From NCBI GenBank assembly GCA_023404715.1, contig JAEYAR010000122.1, positions 1-10,296 on the forward strand: 10,296 nucleotides of DNA. Reading direction: 5' to 3'. This DNA comes from Bacillota bacterium. GTDB lineage: Bacteria; Bacillota; Clostridia; Christensenellales; Aristaeellaceae. Under the pieces are notes generated by a model that ran no database searches, was not told the origin of the DNA, and worked only from the letters and a program-made list of their open reading frames with translations. How positions within the stretch are numbered: position 1 is the first letter of the stretch; every line of letters begins with the position of its first letter. This document shows, piece after piece, positions 7,140 through 10,296 of the stretch. The position numbers and the translations under genes were made by a program.

Positions 7140-7481
7140 CCCCCCTGTATCTTCGTTGGGGATGTATGAAGGGGGAGATTCCCCTTCATATGCAATCGTA
7201 TCGCCCGGCTCTGCCGGTTACGCCCCGCGCAATCTGCGCGGGGTACGGCGTTGCGGAGCGCTCTGCGCTGTCCTCGCGCCTAGTCGCTACGCTCCCTTGT
7301 CGGGCGGGGCGTTTTCCGGAGTCAAATGCGTAGCATTTGCGCAGGAAAACATCACCCGTAATCTTCGTGCAAAATGATCCTTCATTTTGCACGAGGCCGT
7401 CGACAAAGTCTACGGCCAGGAGCGGCGGGAGAGCATTCTCCCGCCGCTACGCATCAGCAAGTAGAACGGGGGAACCGAGGA
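7140..7481 (+). repeat. hairpin-dense intergenic region inside the transport operon
   Basis: These 342 bases hold no convincing gene but at least seven stem-loops nearly end to end: 7165-7190 (10-base perfect stem), 7205-7217 (5), 7223-7243 (8 perfect), 7255-7295 (6, outer arms only), 7311-7350 (two-tier: 7 outer plus 7 inner around GTA), 7363-7396 (13 perfect, 15 with a wobble), 7395-7417 (9 with one mismatch) and 7421-7448 (12 perfect). None is followed by a T tract, so they are not intrinsic terminators. Such regions are often mosaics of multi-copy intergenic repeats (REP or MITE-like), or RNA structures that protect the 3' end of the upstream message so that the binding protein is made in excess. 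I see no known riboswitch or T-box signature. Copy number in the genome cannot be judged from one window. Confidence 0.65.
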
Positions 7482-8150
7482 ATGTTTTCTTTTGAAGCCC
7501 TATGGACCATTTTTTCGACGAAACTGCCCGTGTTTATGCAGGGCGCCGTCGTCACGGTGCAGCTCGCCGCTTGGACGGTGGCGGGCGGGTCGCTGCTGGG
7601 CATCGTGGTGGCGTTGCTGCGGCTGAGCCGCGTGCGCATTCTGCGCGCCATATCCGGGGCTTACGTCGAATTCCTGCGCGGCACGCCGCTGCTGGTGCAG
7701 GTATTGATCTTTTATTATGGCCTTCCGCAGCTGGGCGTGAGATTGCCGCGCATGACGGCGGGCATTCTGGCCCTGATCATCAACAGCGGCGCGTATATGG
7801 CCGAGATCGTCCGCAGCGGCATCCAGGCGATCGACGCCGGCCAAGACGAGGCGGCGCGCTCTTTGGGCATGACGTCCATGCAGACGATGCTCTATGTGAT
7901 TTTGCCCCAGGCGCTCAAGAACATCCTGCCTGCCGTCGGCAACGAGTTCGTCGTCATCATCAAGGAGTCCTCGATCCTCTACACGATCGGCATCTACGAG
8001 CTGACCTACCAGGCGAACAAGCTGGCCTCGACCAACTTCAGATACCTGGAGACGCTGACGATTTCAGCCCTGATCTATTTTGTGCTGACTTTTACGACCT
8101 CACGGGTCTTGGGGATGTTGGAAAGGAGGATGCAGCGTGCAGACCGTTAA
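7482..8150 (+). CDS. amino-acid-type ABC transporter permease (HisM/GlnP family)
   Basis: A 222-residue inner-membrane permease of the HisMQ/GlnP type, the pore of the importer, expected to act as a homodimer because only one permease gene is present. Hydrophobic spans are visible at about 20-46, 69-85, 93-108, 136-160 and 191-210. The family signature is clear: FLRGTPLLVQ (64-73) in the first part, and the EAA loop from about 108 to 143 including GQDEAARSLGM (120-130) and LPQALKN (141-147), which docks onto the ATPase. The reading frame is open back to an ATG at 7374, but that codon sits inside a 13-base hairpin stem, and the family's usual N terminus matches the ATG at 7482. GGGGGA at 7468-7473 gives a suitable ribosome site 8 bases before it. 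The gene overlaps the ATPase gene by 14 bases. Confidence 0.93.
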   Translation: MFSFEALWTIFSTKLPVFMQGAVVTVQLAAWTVAGGSLLGIVVALLRLSRVRILRAISGAYVEFLRGTPLLVQVLIFYYGLPQLGVRLPRMTAGILALIINSGAYMAEIVRSGIQAIDAGQDEAARSLGMTSMQTMLYVILPQALKNILPAVGNEFVVIIKESSILYTIGIYELTYQANKLASTNFRYLETLTISALIYFVLTFTTSRVLGMLERRMQRADR

Positions 8151-8886
8151 AAAGGGCGAGGTGCTCATTAGCGTCAAAGGGCTGGAAAAGCGGTTCGGCT
8201 CGTTGGGCGTCTTAAAGGGCGTCGACGTTGATATTCACGCCGGCGAGGTGGTGGTCGTCATCGGCCCGTCGGGCAGCGGCAAGTCGACATTCCTGCGCTG
8301 CCTGAACTTGCTCGAACAGCCCTCTGGGGGAGAAATCATCTTTGAGGGCGTCAGCACGCGGGCGGCCGGAAAAGGGATCAACAAGCTGCGCGAGCGCATG
8401 GGCATGGTGTTTCAGCAATTCAACCTCTTCCCGCATTTGTCGGTGATTGGCAATATCTGCTTGGCGCCGGAGAAGGTGAAAAAAACGCCGCGCGAAAAGG
8501 CGCGGGCCAGAGCGGGAGAGCTGCTGGCCCGCGTAGGGTTGGCGGACAAGGCGGACGCCTACCCCAATCAGCTTTCCGGCGGGCAGCGCCAGCGCGTGGC
8601 CATCGTACGGGCGCTGGCGATGGATCCGGACGTTATGCTCTTCGACGAGCCGACGAGCGCGCTCGATCCGGAGATGGTCGGCGAGGTGCTCGACGTCATG
8701 AAGCGGTTGGCTGAGGAGGGGATGACGATGGTCGTCGTCACGCATGAAATGGGCTTTGCGCGCGAGGTGGGCGATCGCGTGCTCTTCATGGACGAGGGCG
8801 TCATCATGGAGCAGGGCGCGCCCCAGGAGATCTTCGGGAACGCCAAGAACCCGCGCACGCAGGATTTCCTGCGCAAGGTCTTATAA
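8137..8886 (+). CDS. amino-acid-type ABC transporter ATP-binding protein (GlnQ/HisP family)
   Basis: A 249-residue cytoplasmic ATPase that powers the importer. All nucleotide-binding elements are intact: Walker A GPSGSGKST (43-51), Q-loop Gln93 in VFQQFNLFPH, signature LSGGQ (146-150), Walker B VMLFDE (166-171), D-loop SALDP (174-178) and switch His203 in VVTHEM. The VFQQFNLFPHLS segment and SALDPEMVGEVLDVM are typical of the polar amino-acid subfamily. The start is a GTG at 8137, fixed by AAGGAGG (8123-8129) 7 bases upstream, inside the end of the permease gene. The 14-base overlap implies translational coupling. It is followed 15 bases after its stop by the M20 peptidase gene. GlnQ-like is a family label here; the substrate cannot be read from the ATPase. 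Confidence 0.96.
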   Translation: MQTVKKGEVLISVKGLEKRFGSLGVLKGVDVDIHAGEVVVVIGPSGSGKSTFLRCLNLLEQPSGGEIIFEGVSTRAAGKGINKLRERMGMVFQQFNLFPHLSVIGNICLAPEKVKKTPREKARARAGELLARVGLADKADAYPNQLSGGQRQRVAIVRALAMDPDVMLFDEPTSALDPEMVGEVLDVMKRLAEEGMTMVVVTHEMGFAREVGDRVLFMDEGVIMEQGAPQEIFGNAKNPRTQDFLRKVL

Positions 8887-8901
8887 ACGGGAGGGATGAC
8901 G

Positions 8902-10029
8902 ATGGAGACGACGCTGGAAGAGGCGCTGGCTAAGCTTGAACAATACGTCAATATGCCCAGCGGCAGCCATGACCGTGAGGATGTGAACGCTTTTGCAGAT
9001 TTGGTGCAGGCGGATATGGCTGGATTGGGTTTTTCGGTCGTTCGTCATAGCCACACGCAAGCAGGGGATACGCTGGAATGCAGCATCGGATCGGGCGATA
9101 ACGTGCTGCTGCTGCTCGGGCATATGGATACGGTCTTCGCGCATGCGGAGTTCTGGCCCTTTCGCTTGGAGGGGGATCAGGCGTTTGGCCCGGGCGCGAT
9201 GGATATGAAGGGCGGCCTCCTCGTCATGTACTTCGCGCTCCGGGAGGCGCTGCCGAGCCTCCCGGACAATACGAAAATCGTCTGTATCCTCAACGCGGAT
9301 GAGGAGATCGGTTCGCAAAGCAGCTCGGCGTTGATCGAGCGGCATGCCCAAGAGGCGTTCGCTGCGCTGAGCTTTGAACCGGCACGCCCCGGCGGCGCGC
9401 TCGTCGCCGAGCGCAAGGGCGTCATTTCGTTTGGCGTTCATTGCACGGGACAACGCGGTCATGCGGGCTCCGCTTATCTCTCCTGCGGCAGCGCCATCGA
9501 GCAGATCTGCCGGGTGGTAGGGGCGCTTTACACGATGCGCGACGACGAACGGTCCGTCTCCCTCAACATCGGCGTCATGCAAGGCGGATGGGGAGAGAAC
9601 GTCATCGCGGACGCGGCGGACGCCCGCGGGGAAATCCGCTATTTTGATCCCGCGCTTAAGCCGGGGCTGCTGGAGAAGCTGCGAGAAATTTGCGGCCGCC
9701 CCGGCGTATCGGGGACGACGACGGCGCTCGCGATCGGCGCCAGTCACCCGTCCTTTAAGGCGAACGCGCGATGTGCGCGCCTGCTCGCGCTTACGCAGGC
9801 GATCGCAGGCGCGCAGGGGCGCGAGATCGCGGCAGAATCGACGGGCGGAGCGGGCGATATTGCCTATGCGGGGCTGCATGGCCTTGCGGCGCTAGACGGC
9901 CTGGGCATTGCGGGCTATGGCGCGCATACGAAGGATGAGTACGCGGTCGTATCCTCCTTCTTGCCTGCGATTGCCTTGAATGCGCAGCTGATCAAAGCGC
10001 TCCTGCATCACCCGGAGCAGGTGTGCTGA
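8902..10029 (+). CDS. M20 family metallopeptidase resembling glutamate carboxypeptidase (CPG2-like)
   Basis: A 375-residue enzyme of the M20 zinc amidohydrolase family, closest in motif style to carboxypeptidase G2, which removes C-terminal glutamate from N-acyl conjugates such as folates. Visible in order: GHMDTV with metal ligand His74 and Asp76, GPGAMDMKGG with bridging Asp101, NADEEIGS with catalytic base Glu134 and ligand Glu135, SFEPA with Glu159, the dimerisation-domain His187 in GQRGHAGS (compare SHAG in CPG2), TGGAGDIAYAG, and GAHTKDEY with ligand His342. No signal peptide is present, unlike secreted CPG2, so it acts in the cytoplasm. The start at 8902 is preferred because GGGAGG (8889-8894) is 7 bases away; an in-frame ATG at 8896 would touch the ribosome site. 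Its place directly after the ABC importer suggests it cleaves the imported compound. It could equally be a dipeptidase or an N-acyl-amino-acid deacylase. Confidence 0.92.
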   Translation: METTLEEALAKLEQYVNMPSGSHDREDVNAFADLVQADMAGLGFSVVRHSHTQAGDTLECSIGSGDNVLLLLGHMDTVFAHAEFWPFRLEGDQAFGPGAMDMKGGLLVMYFALREALPSLPDNTKIVCILNADEEIGSQSSSALIERHAQEAFAALSFEPARPGGALVAERKGVISFGVHCTGQRGHAGSAYLSCGSAIEQICRVVGALYTMRDDERSVSLNIGVMQGGWGENVIADAADARGEIRYFDPALKPGLLEKLREICGRPGVSGTTTALAIGASHPSFKANARCARLLALTQAIAGAQGREIAAESTGGAGDIAYAGLHGLAALDGLGIAGYGAHTKDEYAVVSSFLPAIALNAQLIKALLHHPEQVC

Positions 10030-10037
10030 ACGAGGCG

Positions 10038-10085
10038 GGGCTATACAAAAGGCGAATGAAAAACACTTTGTATAGCTCACTTTTT
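10038..10085 (+). terminator. probable intrinsic terminator of the transport/peptidase operon
   Basis: A 10-base perfect stem (10040-10049 with 10067-10076, arms GCTATACAAA and TTTGTATAGC), extended by a wobble and a G-C pair, is followed 4 bases later by TTTTT (10081-10085). The loop is long (17 bases) and the stem AT-rich, so efficiency may be moderate, but it starts 9 bases after the M20 stop codon. Confidence 0.65.
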
Positions 10086-10178
10086 GAATTAATCTCGAAC
10101 ATTATAGGAAAAGGATTTTAGAAACGTTCGGCGTATTCAAAAGAATAAAGAAAAGTACATTTATTTTCGAAAAAGGTG

Positions 10179-10207
10179 TTGACAGGAAGGGAGAAGGATG
10201 GTATACT
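10179..10207 (+). promoter_or_regulatory. near-consensus promoter, probably of a ribosomal RNA operon
   Basis: A perfect TTGACA (10179-10184), a 17-base spacer and TATACT (10202-10207). It is preceded by about 90 bases of AT-rich DNA with A and T runs (10086-10178) that could act as an UP element. Transcription would begin near 10214. No ribosome binding site or start codon follows before the window ends. Confidence 0.88.
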
Positions 10208-10296
10208 AATCAAGCTGTCGGCGAGCGGGGCGCGAAAGTTCTCCAGGCTGCACAGAAACGATCCTTGAAAACGATACAGAATAGAGAAAAGCAAAC
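10208..10296 (+). ncRNA. probable leader of a ribosomal RNA operon with a boxA-like element
   Basis: Downstream of the strong promoter there is no open frame with a ribosome site. The sequence CCTTGAAAAC (10263-10272) resembles the boxA antitermination element seen before 16S genes in Bacillota (CTTTGAAAAC-type). It is followed by the purine-rich text that often precedes 16S. This is an inference from leader style; the mature 16S start is not inside the window. Confidence 0.5.

Noticed and set aside
7129..7377. Small open frames through the hairpin region (also 7094-7333 and, on the minus strand, 7186-7392)
   Set aside because: They lack ribosome sites, their sequence is dictated by the palindromes, and no domain-like pattern is present.
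7374..7481. Upstream ATG extending the permease by 36 residues
   Set aside because: The codon lies inside a perfect 13-base stem without a ribosome site, and the extension is unlike the N termini of HisM/GlnP permeases.
7140..7481. Riboswitch or T-box between binding-protein and permease genes
   Set aside because: No T-box sequence, no recognisable aptamer core and no terminator/antiterminator pair; the region is only described as hairpin-rich.
7140..7481. CRISPR array
   Set aside because: The stems differ from each other in sequence and length; there are no regularly spaced identical repeats and no cas genes.

Overview
The window is about 10.3 kb of GC-rich DNA with every recognisable gene on the + strand. 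It looks chromosomal and bacterial, most probably from a high-GC member of the Bacillota (a Clostridia-type anaerobe). The reasons are strong Shine-Dalgarno sites, consensus sigma-A promoters with 17-base spacers, a lipoprotein-type solute-binding protein, family-1 and polar-amino-acid ABC components, and AT-rich intergenic promoters inside GC-rich coding DNA. The order or genus cannot be fixed from this sequence. No phage, plasmid, CRISPR or transposase gene was seen.

Layout. (1) 1-135 is the 3' end of an unrecognised gene, followed by a strong intrinsic terminator. (2) 283-4823 is a two-gene unit: a promoter, a lipid-anchored sugar-type (family 1) solute-binding protein with no permease beside it, and 39 bases later a 998-residue membrane protein with a large extracytoplasmic sensor, HAMP-like and PAS-like segments, a GGDEF (SGDEF) domain and a complete EAL domain. 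This resembles in architecture the Vibrio NspS-MbaA pair, in which a binding protein controls a c-di-GMP enzyme. (3) 4870-6182 is a self-contained DEAD-box RNA helicase gene with its own extended -10 promoter and a textbook terminator. (4) 6248-10085 is a transport and hydrolysis operon: a polar amino-acid-type solute-binding protein, a 342-base stretch packed with hairpins, a permease, an ATPase overlapping the permease, and a cytoplasmic M20 peptidase resembling glutamate carboxypeptidase, ending in a probable terminator. (5) 10086-10296 is AT-rich and holds a near-perfect promoter (TTGACA, 17 bases, TATACT) and the start of a leader that looks like that of a ribosomal RNA operon; the 16S gene would lie just beyond the window.

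How the genes may work together. The two-gene unit probably senses an extracellular ligand, perhaps a carbohydrate, and adjusts c-di-GMP, mainly by degradation because all EAL catalytic residues are present. The transport operon probably imports an amino-acid conjugate or peptide that the M20 enzyme cleaves inside the cell. This is supported by the loss, in its binding protein, of the Asp that usually grips a free alpha-amino group. The most interesting items are the binding-protein/c-di-GMP unit, the substrate puzzle of the transporter, and the hairpin array between its first two genes.
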